Notes: a model not told the origin generated them from the letters alone. Counted from the stretch's first letter, positions 1-11,334 are shown. The stretch is DNA of 64,000 nt from Gracilaria gracilis (GCA_030374805.1 JARGSG010000195.1:930001-994000); one strand, 5' to 3'. Made by a program: numbers and translations.

Positions 1-1113
1 GAACAGACGCACGGTAATGATCAGTTTAGCATCGATAGTTCCCCAGTCATAATAGTCATTAGCGATGAATCGAAAACAACATGATGAGTGAACGTATGAT
101 CTGCCTAATGGGCCTTAATTCTGGTGTATCGATTGCGTTTCTCTGTGGCCCAAGTGGTCAATATAGCTAGCCATCTCGTTGAAAAGGACTATTCCGTCGT
201 AGTTTTGTTTTTGTGTATGGAGATCAAAATTTTATTTAGCACAATGAATGTATTGTGGCCAAGGAGTGAGCGCTGTGTGAGATGATTGATATAGAGCAAG
301 GGATATAATGGAATTGAGAAAAAGTTCGATGAATGGAGAGGTTTGCGAAAGAAAGTCTTGAAGCGCTGAGTTGGGGCGTGCCAAGCTCGAGCATAGCACG
401 TTACAAATTGCTGGAGGCCTCCACAGGGGCGGACGAGAAGGAACTGAGGCGTGTTCCAATGCAACTTGTAAGCTCGGGTTTGGGTCATGCCACCCTCAAG
501 CGCGGCATGACCCAAAACGCTGGAGTCATTTGGAGTGAACTTACTCGGGCGTGGGCGGCGCTAGCTTTTATAGGCGTTGAGCGCCCAAGATTTGGGGCCT
601 CTGCTGACTGTCACCCACCTGGTGCCATTGTCACTCTTCTGCGTCTGGTGAAAACTACATATGGCACGTGTCCGATGACTTCGGCACTCTGTGCGCGTGC
701 CAAGTATCAAAGATTCTTCTGCTGATGATCTCAGCCAGATGGAATGAAACGGCGGCACCAACACGGTACTGGTGAGCGCCGAAAACACAAATAAGTGGAA
801 CGCACGTGTGGCCGGCGTGCCAAAGGCGCGCGCAAAGATGCATGGCACGGTGAGCAATTCGGCCAACCTAACCATCGCATCATCGAAATTTAGATAACTC
901 GAAAAAGTTTAGAGCGGTTCAACCCCTGATGCTTTGCGATACATCACTCCGAGCGTCGGCAACCACTAAATCGTAAACATTTAGAGAACGGTATAAAACA
1001 GTCGGTACTCACACAAAGCCATTGAAAAGGTATGATAAACACAAGCAACGAAGTTTATTTATATCTACGAAATTTTATAACAGCAAACGCAGTAAATTCT
1101 AATTAACTTCGAC
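1..1113. other. Intergenic stretch, no recognisable gene
   Basis: I see no coding region that resembles a known protein. The short open frames on both strands have no domain signature. The only structure is the inverted repeat at 479-516, listed separately. The sequence may belong to the outer part of the Tc1/mariner element that follows, but I could not find matching terminal inverted repeats. Confidence 0.4.
479..516. repeat. Short perfect inverted repeat (hairpin)
   Basis: TTTGGGTCATGCC at 479-491 is followed 12 bases later by its exact reverse complement GGCATGACCCAAA at 504-516. It could form a 13-bp stem. It may be the centre of a foldback repeat or chance structure. No role is implied. 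Confidence 0.6.
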
Positions 1114-2112
1114 TCAGTTGCCTGTCATGGCTCCATTTTTCTCTATGACAGCTATTAGACCATGTGGAATAGGTTCGTAGAGATTTTCCAACATTTCGAG
1201 GGATATGCTTTCCCATATATCACCAACACCATTGGCCAGTTCCTCTACAGTGTGGAACTGCCTATGACCTTCAAAGACCTTCCTAGCCAGCCAAGCCCAG
1301 ACATTTTGGAAAACATAAATGTCTGGGCTCTTCGCTGGCCAGTCTAGAACCTCCACCTGATTGTCCTGAAGCCACTTTTTTGTAGCAATTGCACGATGGG
1401 CACTGGCCCCATCGTGCAAAAGCACCCAGTTCTCACCTACTGCCGCAGCTGCAAAGGGTAAAAGATCACTAGATAGAATCTTGATGTACAATGTAGCATT
1501 CAAATTACCATCAAGCGCCACGATATTACCACGCCCATTGTAAGAAATAGCAGCCCAAACCATAACAGATTTTCCACCTTGTCGACGTTGCGAAAAAATT
1601 TCCGGTTCCTTTCTCAGATCATGCCAGTAGTGTGCCAGACCATCAGGACCATCTAAGTTAAACTTCTTTTTGTCGGAGAAGATGACTCTTTTCCAATCAA
1701 CTGCACCCCATGCAAGCTTTTCCTTCGCCCATTTTATACGATTTGTTTTATGCTTCTGCGTCACAAAAATTCATTTCTTCTTACTCTTGTACTTCAAGTA
1801 CAGAACTTCTCTTAGGATCTGTTGAACGCGACGAGCTCCTATATCCAAATAATATTTTTTCTGTACTCCAGATGCCGAACACTGACGTAGTATTACATCT
1901 CGGATGATGGCCCTTTTAGTAGTATCAGTAATCTTCTTGTTCCTCGGCTTTCATTTCTTCTGTTGGAAAGGTTTTGGGCGAGTCAGAAACTGCTGCACAG
2001 TTGTGCGGTGTCTTCCACTGACTTTCGCAATTTCTGTGTTGCTCATTCCATGGGAGTTGTGAGCTATGATTTGTGCCTTTTCAACGGCTGATAAGACTTT
2101 CCCTCGAGGCAT
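1114..2112 (-). pseudogene. Tc1/mariner transposase, two in-frame stops and a lost catalytic Glu
   Basis: Cut-and-paste transposase of the Tc1/mariner superfamily. Reading the minus strand from ATG at 2112, one frame covers a helix-turn-helix region (MSNTEIAKVSGRHRTTVQQF), a second DNA-binding region, then the DDE domain. The frame is broken by TGA at 1951-1953 and TGA at 1771-1773, and is otherwise continuous to 1114. Catalytic signatures are visible: first Asp in VIFSDKKKFNLD, second Asp in LLHDGASAH, and the WPAKSPD block. The usual PIEN/PIEH motif that supplies the third acidic residue reads VFQN here, so Glu is replaced by Gln. Two nonsense codons plus the lost acid argue for a dead copy. 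Terminal repeats were not identified. The family call is firm; element boundaries are unknown. Confidence 0.9.
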
Positions 2113-2355
2113 AATTGGAAAGATGGAGGAAGTTAAGGTTTAGATTATAAAAGTGGAGATCATTCCATGATGCCTCGCACAGTTATAGAACTGTACAGCC
2201 TCTAGATACGCGCCAATTTCAGTTTGAACTGAACTGATGGTGTAAAATTTCACTGATATAAAAAACTTTCCTTTTTTTGTTTTCTAAGTCATAAAGAGTG
2301 GCTATTACAAGAGATTGTAAGAATATCTCCAGGTACTGTCCCAGCGCCTTGCTTT

Positions 2356-2461
2356 TGTCACAAAGAACCTCTGGCTGGAGCCATTTACTCGTCGAGCTCG
2401 CACATCTCGTGCTTATCTACTGCCGTGCCTTGGCACTGCAATGCTGATTGGCTTAGAGACA
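2356..2461 (-). repeat. Copia 3' LTR
   Basis: About 95 bp match the repeat at 20278-20375 with a few substitutions and one 8-bp length difference at the inner edge. The outer edge is flanked by GCTTT (2351-2355). On the minus strand the repeat starts TG and ends CA. The inner edge is uncertain: a purine-rich tract that could be the polypurine tract lies about 45 bp further in, near 2507, so the LTR may extend to there. Confidence 0.75.
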
Positions 2462-2512
2462 AGTGTGAATCAGCAAGAATGAGTGTGCTGAATGATAGTC
2501 CCCGGTGGTAAT

Positions 2513-2776
2513 TCACATTTTTGGGGCGGGGGTGATGTTGAGATTGTCTCGCAATGTCGTGAATCGGTCGCGATGCAGCGGTTTGGTGAAGATGTCCGCT
2601 AACGTGTCCGCGGTGGATAGTCGCCGTATGTCGATGGCGCCTTTTGCAATATGGTGCTGGAAGAGGTGGTGGCGTATATCGATGTACTTTTTTCGCTTCG
2701 CCGGTGCTTGGTTTGTAGCCACTAGGATTGCCGATCGATTATAAAAATGGTGTGGCGCTGTCTGTACTTCCGTCAT
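2513..2776 (-). pseudogene. Copia RNase H C-terminal end
   Basis: C-terminal end of the copia polyprotein. It shows the family signatures NRSAI, KKYIDIRHHLFQ and LADIFTKPL. The usual second catalytic Asp before the N of (D/E)NxSAI reads Tyr. This piece is the direct continuation of the reading at 11448-11961 on the other side of the transposon inserted at 2791-11445. It ends at a stop just before the 3' LTR region. Confidence 0.88.
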
Positions 2777-2790
2777 CCTTGCAGCAGTAA

Positions 2791-3010
2791 CGTCGGTGTT
2801 ATCGGAATGCTAGTTTTGGTGCCAAAAATGACCGAATTAAAATGATCGAAAAACCAGGGAATTTATCCAAATTTGGATGTGCTTAATTGCCGAAAATATT
2901 TCCACATTTCCACTTGTGCTAGTTTGTATGGAAAGAATCATTCACGATTATTTCCATCATTACTAGTTTGGATGGAAGACAGACTAGCATGTCACTTCCG
3001 TTCACGCTAG
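2791..3010. repeat. Left end of copy A with subterminal CTAGTTT motifs
   Basis: After the terminal CGTCGGTGTT the motif CTAGTTT recurs at spaced intervals (GCTAGTTTTGG, GTGCTAGTTTGT, TACTAGTTTGG, ACGCTAGTTTCC). The same motif clusters at the opposite end (11335-11445) and at the start of copy B. Repeated short motifs near termini are typical transposase-binding sites in CACTA-type elements; that function is inferred. Confidence 0.6.
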
Positions 3011-3330
3011 TTTCCGAACCCAATGTAAGTGTGTAAGTGGCACATATTTAGAACTCTACGGCGGCGAATAGGGATATATATACATAGATAGCTACTTATG
3101 GAACACGATTAGAAGAATAGAAACCTTTCGAATAAAAACTCTCTATAGAGATACAGCACATCTATTCAACAATTCTCTTATCAGATATCGGCCGTTTATT
3201 CTCTCACTATTGAAACGCTTTCACATCACGTGCCACCTCCCTCATCATTCCATCCCACCTTCCGTGCGACGTATTACGCTCCCCACTACGTACACCGCCT
3301 CTACACCAACATCCTCACACCGCTCCCCCC

Positions 3331-5140
3331 ATGCCTAATTGCCGCTGTGAAGGCTTCTTCTTCTTCGCTCGTACCATCTCTGCCATTCAAAGGCACCAAA
3401 GGAGATGCCCCAACCTTCTCACCACCAACCAGCGTTTCCTCTCCCCCGGCGGCAACGTCTCTCACTTGCCCCCACGCACAAAGCGTCAAAAGTACACACC
3501 CCAACTCCCACCACCACCCCCAACTCCTCTCTCCAGTCGCCCTTTCGATAACGTCCCCAGCGCCGACGACAACTCCTACCACCAGCAACAGCTCTCCATC
3601 TCCGTCCACACCCAAGACGCCTACCATATCATAGGCACCCCCGTCTGCTACCAATTCCCTCCCCACCTCTTCCACAGCCCCCTCCTTCCCCTTCCGTCTT
3701 CTCAACAACCCCCACCTCGAACGAATGGTCCTCTACATATCTTCCATCGCTTCCACCGTCGGCTATCGCAAGGCAAACGAACTCATCTTTCTCCTCCAAA
3801 GACCCCGCCTGCTCCAAGTCAGCCTTCCACAACGCCCTCTCCGCCGCCCCCCAGTGTCCCAAACTTCAGACAGACCCCTTCCAAAACCGAGTCAGCAACA
3901 TCGGTCTCACCCCCACCACCCTCCACGACCCACAGCACTTCTTCACAGCCAATAACTTACGAAAGGATGCTATCCAAATCTTTAAACGACAACTCGCACT
4001 CGAACACACTGACAAGACCTTCTTTCACCACGTCCCCCATACAAACTTCTCCGGCTCTCCTGCTTTCGCTCATACCATGGCTTCCTCTCTCGGAAAAGAA
4101 GCTGTCCCAGCCTTCAAGCTGGCAATCATGCAGTCCTCCAACAACTCCTACATCGGTCAAACCCCTGAAAACACCGGTACCCACTCCTTCATCGGCTTCG
4201 TCCAAGTATACTCCGACCAGTCTTCGAACTCTTTCAAATCCTCTTCCAGCACCTCCCACGTCTTTTACAGCACCTTAGTCAGCTTATCCGACTCGTTCCG
4301 TCCCAAATGTATCACTGGCAACCTCACCCTTCTCGGATACCTTCCAACCTCTTTCAATCTCGGCACCCCCTCTCAAGACCCCGATTGAATTCCACAAACC
4401 TTTTTCAGCTTCTCCCGCTCTACCAAAATGCAACTCATCCAACGTGCCATCTCCAACCTCCTCGACCCTCTTCTCTCCACCAGTATCACCACTGGCTTCA
4501 ACTTTCGTGACGCTAATGGCGTGGTCTGCCATTGTCCCAAAATCAGCGCCAGCTACTGCGCAGGCATCATGGAAGCAAAAGACATTCTCTGCATCTCTCA
4601 CAGCATCCGCCCCTAGCATCTATGCCACCGATGTACCGTCCCCCGCTCCGAGCTCAGTCTACAACTTCGATCCCCCCCCCCTCTTCGATCCCAGACCCAG
4701 ACTCTCGCTCCCCGTAAATCACACTCAGCCCTCCTCCAAGATGCTGCGAAGGTTCACCTCGCCAGAAAGCCAAGAATCTCCCTAAACACCAAGGAAAAGG
4801 CCGTTGAAGCATTCCACTCCGTTTCCCTCGCCAAATAGTTCTCCCTCTTTACCACATCTTCTCCTTCGAATCACTCCATAAATTCCACCTCGGCATCTCC
4901 AGATTTGGTTCCTACATTACCTTCCGCTTCTATTCACTCAGTAAATTGCACCTCAGCGTTTTCAAGCCCATCAAGCTGGTCTCTATCTAGGAAATCAGGA
5001 CAGAAGCATTCTCCATAGTATTTCGTTCACCTACAGCTCGAACATCCTTCCATTCCGTCCGTTATTCCATCTTCAAGCAATGGATCGCCATCCCCGCAAC
5101 TCCAAAACGCCCGAATGGAAGGTTAGTTGGCTAGCGTGCG
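3331..5140 (+). pseudogene. Plavaka/KDZ-type (CACTA-related) transposase remnant
   Basis: Degraded transposase reading inward from the left end of copy A. The frame starts at ATG 3331 with a zinc-finger-like start (CRC...H..H..C), typical of Plavaka proteins. It then changes frame near 3717 and 3795 and is open to about 4840, apart from TGA at 4386-4388 and TAG at 4614-4616. Further signatures are the YSDQ...VFYSTLVSLSD block (the 'D-gt...YpvyltigN' region), LLGYLP, a conserved ILCISHS region, CHRCTVPRSEL (the CPRCLVP cysteine motif) and, after another frame change near 4850, FESLHKFHLGISR (the 'DxLHxxxLGvxR' block). No single residue set proves catalysis, but the ordered blocks are characteristic. 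Many lesions make it non-functional. Closest families: Plavaka or Kyakuja-Dileera-Zisupton; I cannot separate them by eye. Confidence 0.72.
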
Positions 5141-6126
5141 GTTAGTCGCATGGGACGGTTGGATTAGGAATAAATCTTGCAATTGGGCGTACGTAACGGA
5201 GGTCGTGACAAAATGAGGAGGTACGGAACGTCAGGGTGGATCGAGCTATGTGAAAAGAGTGCAAACACCGTGAACACATAGTAGAGATATACTCAACTAC
5301 CGGTTGAATCTAGATCCGGATGAAGAATACTAATTTCGTGGATCGGACCCTTACCCGCTACTCTTGGTGGATTGCGGAAAAGAAAAGCTGCATAAGTAGG
5401 CGCCTCTCTACCTCGTAGGAATGCATTACAGTGTGCAGCGGCCACTGCACTACATTGCAAAAATGCCTCGTGTTATGATGTGTAAATTATCTAAAACCCT
5501 CATCACATGTACTACCTTTCATACAGCTCCTCTTAAAATCAATTTCAGACGTCTACCAGAAGACGAACTCTTCCTATTGTCGACAGATCCTTCTCTATCG
5601 AGATATCCGTGGGCTCTGGTGCATCATCATTGTGAAGGGTACAATAGGCTGTAATGTAGACAGAAAAGTGTCTTTTATCACCAAATCACCACTTTCAGTC
5701 ATGTTTGGTAGAGAATAACCGAGTTACCATAATTTCTGTTCAGGTATCCAACTATGTTAGGTGTACCAAACCCCACACTCAAAGCGAATGTCACCGTACT
5801 TTCATGGTGCCACTCTTTCATTCACAGTCTTCAACTTTTTGGCAAAAGAGTTAGCATGAACCTAGAATACAATCAAATACTACCAACTTTGCTAGGTCAA
5901 TTGGACAGCGGAACGAGTTATTATGGATTCTAATCCTTAAAATTGATAAAAACCCGCTCTGGCCCACCTCGCGGTCTATACTCAGAACGAAAAACCAGCA
6001 AAGTCTGAAAGAGGACCAGAGTAAGAGAGAGCTCCATTGACGCATCGATGTAGTACCAGTACTGCTTAAGCCCGGTATCCATGCCGAAAAAGAATTACTT
6101 CATTTCTTGTCCGCCGGGTCCCCTGA
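5141..6126. other. Copy A interior without recognisable gene
   Basis: No domain-bearing reading frame was found on either strand. Open frames are short and overlapping. The sequence lies between the transposase remnant and the first hairpin array and may hold decayed coding sequence for which no counterpart is visible here, because copy B runs off the window. Confidence 0.4.
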
Positions 6127-6917
6127 ACAGCGGGCCAAGGTAGCGTGGCGCTTCATCGGTGCATCGATGAAGCGCCACGCCCACCCAGTCCGCTGTACCA
6201 AAACTTTTTCAATTTTCAACTCATTAAAACAAAAGGCTGCGACAGCGGAGGGAGGTGTCGTGGCGCTTCACCGATGCTGTTCAGGGGACCCGGCTTTTTA
6301 ATGAGTTAAAAAAAATTTTTTTTTTTGGACAGCGGACCCGGGTGGGGTGGCGCTTCATCGGTGAACCGATGAAGCGCCACGGCACCCAAGTCCGCTGGCA
6401 ATGGCGCGTTGGTGGTGCCACGCATGCCATTAGGACAGGTTTTCCACAAGCAGAGCGTTGGAACAGCGGACCAGGGTGTCGTGGCCCTTCATCGGTGCAC
6501 TGATGAAGCGCCACAAAACCAGGGTCCGCTGTCAACGGCGCGCTGGTGGTTCCACGTATGCCACTGTTACAGGTCTGCCACAAACGAGGCGTTGGGACAG
6601 CGGACCAGGGGGTCGTGGCGCTTCATCGGTGCACCGATGAAGGGCCACGACACCCGGGTCCGCTGTCATCGGCGCGCTGCTGGTGCCACGTATGCCAGTA
6701 CCACAGGTTTGCCACACACCGAAGGTTGGGACAGCGGACTAGGGTAGCGTGGCGCTTCATCGGTGCACCGATGAAGCGCCATGACACCTCCGTCCGCTGT
6801 CCCCGGCTCTCGTTTTAATTAATTGGAATTACATAATCTTTTTGGGACAGCCGTCTGGGATGGCGGGGCGCTCCATCGGCGCGGCGAGGGAGCGCAATGA
6901 GGTCCCAGTCTACTGTT
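6127..6917. repeat. Hairpin array 1: ~70-bp near-perfect palindromes
   Basis: Six palindromic units lie at about 6127-6196, 6327-6398, 6461-6533, 6595-6667, 6729-6802 and 6845-6917 (the last degenerate). Each runs from ACAGCGGACC to GGTCCGCTGT around a perfect core with centre CATCGGTGCACCGATG. Units three to five start exactly 134 bp apart because the spacer (GTGGTGCCACGTATGCCA-like) is repeated too, so this stretch is also a tandem repeat. The same hairpins occur at 7726-8294 and in copy B (59732-60110, 61041-61229). They belong to this transposon family. Confidence 0.92.
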
Positions 6918-7725
6918 CTAGTTATCTTAAGTATTAACAACGCTTATAGCTCCACATATATTAAGCTCCGTATCTCACGCGTCTTCAAGCTTTCCTTAAC
7001 ATCTCTTTGACGAAATCACGTGCCGTAGATGAAGTACCACTTTTCTTTTATCCCCTCTCCGTGTGCCCTGAAAGATAAAGCTGGAGTTGTTGTAGGTCTG
7101 CTTTGTCGGCGTGTCGCCCAGAGAACCCATTATGCGACACGCTATTGTGCATTGACGCCGTAGAGGGTAGACCGAGAGGAATTGTGGTTCATGGATGCAA
7201 CAATGAAGCGCCATTGCATTCCTGGCCATTGCCCAGTCGTCGTGTTTTCCGAAGAATGTAATACGAACCTTTCCCTAAGGGAATGAAACTTTTACTCTTC
7301 CACCAAGATATTGGTCTTTCTAAAATCCAAGTAATAATATAAATATATATATATAGCAATAGAGTTGTTTCAATTATACACTAACGTCACAGGGGCGAAT
7401 TTTTGGCGCGGACACCGTCCGCTCGATACATATCGCTGCATAGGCGTAGTTGAAACATGAACATCTCTACAGATTACTGTCACGGACGAATGCTCGTGCG
7501 CAAACATCATATAACTCATTCTTTTACAGAATTGGTTCACATGAAGTTAAAACTTTCTTCCCGGGGACTTTGAGCCTAGCATAACACCTATGGGGCTGCA
7601 TTTATTCGTCTCGTTAATATAGTGAGCATTGCTGCGGATGCTCTTGAAACACCCTATATTAGTGTGTTAGGGTGGTTTTCAATCCCTCCAAACGCATCCA
7701 GGACCGTCGGTCTAGACCACCCGCC
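6918..7725. other. Interval between hairpin arrays of copy A
   Basis: AT-rich stretch without a recognisable gene. Short open frames on both strands show no domain. A partial hairpin arm (GGTTCATGGATGCAACAATGAAGCGCCA-like) near 7187-7215 looks like a very decayed unit. Confidence 0.35.
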
Positions 7726-8294
7726 GGACAGCGGACCCGGGTGTCGCGGTGCTTCATCGGTGCACTGATGAAGCGCCACTGCACATCGGTCCGCTGTCCA
7801 AAAAATTAAAAATTTCTTTTTACCCTGCCGCCCTGGTCGGTCCCGAATATCTGTATCCGGGGCACAAGTGCTACTACTACTGGATATCGCGTTTGCAGAA
7901 ACATCGCAGCCATGTACAACTCACTCCCGTTCGGGTCTTTTTCACAGCCGTCTGTACTACATTCTTCAGTAGCTTACGCAGGTCGGTTGCCTTCACTACG
8001 GCTTTGGTGTCGTGGCGCTTCATCAGTGCACCGATGAAGCGCCACGACACCTGGGTTCGCTGTCAAGGGCGCTCTGGTGGTTCCAAGCATGCCACCACCC
8101 AAGCTCCATCACTCAGGGCGCGTGGACAGCGGGCCGGAGTGCACTTTAGCTTTATTGCTCATGGCACGTTGACGGTGTCATGTATGCAAACAACACACGT
8201 TTATCACTCACGGCGCGTTGGGACAGTGGACCGGAGTGGCGCGGCGCTTCATCGGTGCACCGATGAAGTGCCACGCCACCCCAGTCCACTGTCC
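7726..8294. repeat. Hairpin array 2
   Basis: Palindromic units at 7726-7799 and 8221-8294, a shorter one at about 8005-8064, and half-units near 8143. Same consensus as array 1, with ends GGACAGCGG / CCGCTGTCC and core around CATCGGTGCACCGATG. Spacers again contain a GTTCCAAGCATGCCA-like segment. Confidence 0.88.
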
Positions 8295-8449
8295 AAGGCT
8301 GGAATTAGTGCGCCAGAAACTTATTTTATTTATGTATTGCCTAAAAATTGTTGTGCAAGTGTGCTATAGATGATATGAGCTTAATGTATCTTTGCAGATG
8401 GTGCACGAGTATGCTCTAAAATACGATATACGCACGGGATACACGTTAA

Positions 8450-8659
8450 AATAATATTGAGAGGACATGATGAAATAGAAGGTAGTGAATGAGAGAGAGG
8501 GGTACCACGAAGGGAGAGAGTGGAATGGAAGATATAGATGATGGAGAGGGCTAGCACGAAAATGAAAATAAAGAGATGTTAGATGGCCATGATAAAAATA
8601 AGGAAAGGGATTACGAAGAAGGACAGACGCTAATAGATGACGAAGATGAGTTATTTTAA
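8450..8659 (+). pseudogene. Tail remnant of the ParB/oxygenase gene in copy A
   Basis: The plus strand ends with a very acidic reading, ...RDYEEGQTLIDDEDELF, stopping at 8657-8659. It resembles the acidic C-terminus of the long gene in copy B (DYEEGPMIMDYEED, stop at 55557). Position also matches: in both copies it follows the 3' end of the reductase-like gene tail to tail. The rest of the gene is absent, so copy A lost it by an internal deletion between here and the hairpins. Confidence 0.6.
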
Positions 8660-8837
8660 TATATGGCCTGTGTTCTTGGGTGTGTTCTTGATAGGGGCTG
8701 GACACGAAATGTGAACACATGATTCGTTTGAACGGTAACGTAAAGAGAATTGAAGAACAAAAATGGGTTAATGTGCATGGGCTGAGGAGAGTTTGTGTAT
8801 ATACACGGAATATAAGGTTTAAAATGTGTTCTAATTC

Positions 8838-9668
8838 CTAAAGAATGTCATTTCCAAGAACAGTGTCAGAGTTGGTGTGGAAAGGGGTAGGATCCTGCCT
8901 TTTGGCTAATTCTTCATCTGCCGAGGTGAGATAAAAGTAGAAATTTCTGGATTCATACTTCGAGAAGAGGGCTGGGGAGGTAATAGGGGTGTTGGTGTAT
9001 TCTAGAATGGGTTCCACTGTAGCGGGGATATTGTAGGAGAGTCATCTGTTTAATGGGGTTATCGCTAGAAGCTTCTTAACAATAGTTGAGACAATGCTTT
9101 TGTACTCGGTGGCCACTTCATGTATGGTAACGAACCCAAACGAAGAACCGACGAGATTGAAGGAAAAGATCTCAACTGCCGTTTGGTAGTAAAACTGGGG
9201 AAAGGCTTGTTCGTCGACGATAGTGCAATTAATAACTGCGGTCCAGAGGCTTTGAAATATTGCAAGAGCCCCTTTTCTGGTGGCTGTGGTTAGAGTATTG
9301 GGAGAGGGAGGCGCGATACTATCCTGTGGGGAAGCGCCGACAGCAGTAATGGCGATGTAAAGAGTGGTTCGTATGCAACGCTCAATTCCGTATTGGAAAA
9401 ATATGAGAACAATGCGACCGTTCTGGATGAAGGTCAAGTTTTCTATACATGGTGCCAGGCAAAATAGAATTAATCTTTTGAGAAGGTAGTTCGTGCCACA
9501 GAAGAAGATTGGACCTTGGGGAAGGCAATCTGGAGAAATGATTTCTTCGATGGAGAGAAAATTATCTTGAGGAGAACCATTGTTGTAAACCATGGTGATA
9601 ATACGCCCTCTACCTATGACAAAAGCTGCCATGAATGTAGAAGAGGGGGACAATGGATGGGAGGAAAT
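8838..9668 (-). pseudogene. Ketopantoate-reductase-like protein, copy A
   Basis: Homologue of the intact gene at 54520-55353. Both share an N-terminal Rossmann-type strand (FVIGRGRI here), the QGPIFFCG block, FIQNGRI, TLYIAI, FSFNLVGSSFGF and a C-terminal stretch ending HTN...NDIL at the stop 8838-8840. A frameshift near 9040 separates body and tail, and the codon matching the start of the copy B gene is not ATG. The last Gly of the GxGxxG nucleotide-binding loop reads Ile. It runs divergently from the coiled-coil gene to its right, the same arrangement as in copy B. Confidence 0.72.
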
Positions 9669-10226
9669 TGCGACGAGTTTATTTGAAGGTATGGGCTGTT
9701 GGAAACTGTCCGGTATTGGTAGCTTTGAAAAGAAAATTGTATACTTGTAAGGGAGTGAGAAGAGATTTAAGTAGAGGTAAGGGCTGTTCTTGTGGTCATG
9801 CAAAAATTGTTCCAGGGGACAAGGGGATTTGTATGATTAGTTATGGAAAGACATGGGCAGCAGGATTGTAGTGGAGGTAGTGCCGAAGAGTGTGTTTATG
9901 AGAAGGAATGCAGTGAAGTAAAGAATAGAAAATGAGAGTCGATGGTACCGTTGGTACTTAAGAGTTGGTGCATTGGGGGATTCAATGGGATATAGTATGG
10001 ACAAAAGGGGGGAAATTGTGGATATTTGTAAGAAAAAAAGGAAATCGTGCGGAATGGCGGGAAATATGAGTGGATATGATTCGGGTACAAATGTTCGTCG
10101 AGCGCCAGTGGGTGTGTGGCAGACAGTGCTACAGGTGTGCGGGGTGGGGGGAGTGCAGCAACTGGTGGGTTCATTTCTCTTGTTCTTTTCTATCTCCGTT
10201 ATCGTGAACCGCCGTTTACTTCTGCG

Positions 10227-11176
10227 ATGTCGAATGGGTAAGTCGAGGACGAGGAGCTAGTGGCTCTGCTTCACCGGACGTAGGTACCAGAAACGCCACC
10301 GGGAAGGAAGGAGGAGGGTGGGGACAAGGTTTGAATGGGGGAGAAGGAGGGAAGTGGGGATGGAGAGGGGGGTGGTGGTGATGGGAATGGAGGGGATGGA
10401 GGACAGGAGAGGAGGTTTGGGGCGGAGATGGGGAAGCGGTTGAAAAGGATTTGAGAAGAACTGAAGGAGCATTTGGACGACTGGCTTTCTGATATCGTGA
10501 GTGACATGGGAGGGGTGGTGCTGAGTGTGTCGGAGATTGGGGGTGCAAATGGATTTGATTTCGACGATTCGGAGAAGAATGAACTTGGCTGGAGTGAGGA
10601 CTGGAAGGCATGTGATTTGGATAGTAGAGAGCGTTGGCAGGGAGATGGTGAAGCTGAGAAGGGAGAATAGGGGGCTGAGGGGACGTGTGGAGGTGTTGAA
10701 AGCGCAAATGGGACAGGTGGAGAAGACATGCCAATCGTTGTTGGAGGTGAAGGAGCTGGTGAGGGAAGGAGGCGTTAGAAGGGAGGCGGGAAACGAGAAA
10801 GGGTCACCGGTGACGCCTGGCTCTCGTGGTGGATGTCGGTGTGTGAGGGGGAGGAGCGGAGAAGGGAATGGAGGGGAGGTTGGGGGTAGTCGGCTGAGGA
10901 AGAGGCGAAAGGGTGGGGTGATGGTGGACGAAGATGAAAAGGTGTGTGTGCCGCGGCAGCTGCCGGGTAGAGGGCCACTAGTTGGGTTTGGTAGCGCGGC
11001 GGCGGCTGTGCGAAAGGCGGAGTGCATAGTGGAAGAACAGTATGAGAAGAGGTAGGGGTTGGGAGCCGGTTTGGGGCTAGGAGGGTGTACGAGATTGGAG
11101 AGAATGTTCCAATGGAGTTCGTCAACTTGAAATTTAGGGAAACTGGGACTCAGGATCCGAATACAGGGTTGGAATG
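10227..11176 (+). pseudogene. Element-encoded coiled-coil protein, copy A
   Basis: Counterpart of the minus-strand gene at 53057-54003. Shared blocks in order: SNG...DE.L..LLHRT.VPETPP, a Gly/Asp-rich linker, an ELKEHLDDWLSDIVSDMGGVVLSVSE-type helix, a heptad-like segment (LRRENRGLRGRVEVLKAQMG), then RLRKRRKGGVMVDEDEKV, LPGRGPLVGFGSAAAA and RFGARRVYE at the C-terminus. The frame shifts at least twice and contains stops near the start. The function is unknown; a basic patch next to a coiled coil suggests an oligomeric nucleic-acid-associated protein, which is inference only. Confidence 0.68.
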
Positions 11177-11334
11177 AGGAAGCGCTAGTGGAGGGGTCGT
11201 AATTTTTTAGAGTGTTTTTGACGAGTGTCGGGAATGTAAAGTTACGAGCGGTGGCAGGGGAACTGCAGAATAGCCTTCAACTCCAGTAGGTGATGTTTGA
11301 ACTGCACTGAACGGAAACGTTATTTCCAAAAAAG

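Noticed and set aside
2113..2350. Terminal repeat of the Tc1 element ending CAGTACCTGG near 2336
   Set aside because: No matching inverted copy was found left of the transposase, and no TA flank is present.
6127..8294. Regularly spaced repeats as a CRISPR array
   Set aside because: Units are long palindromes about 70 bp with repeated, not unique, spacers, in eukaryotic DNA next to transposon genes.
10216..11125. Minus-strand Pro/Ser-rich frames opposite the coiled-coil gene
   Set aside because: Conservation with the second copy is in the plus-strand reading, and the minus frames are shadows of a purine-rich coding strand.
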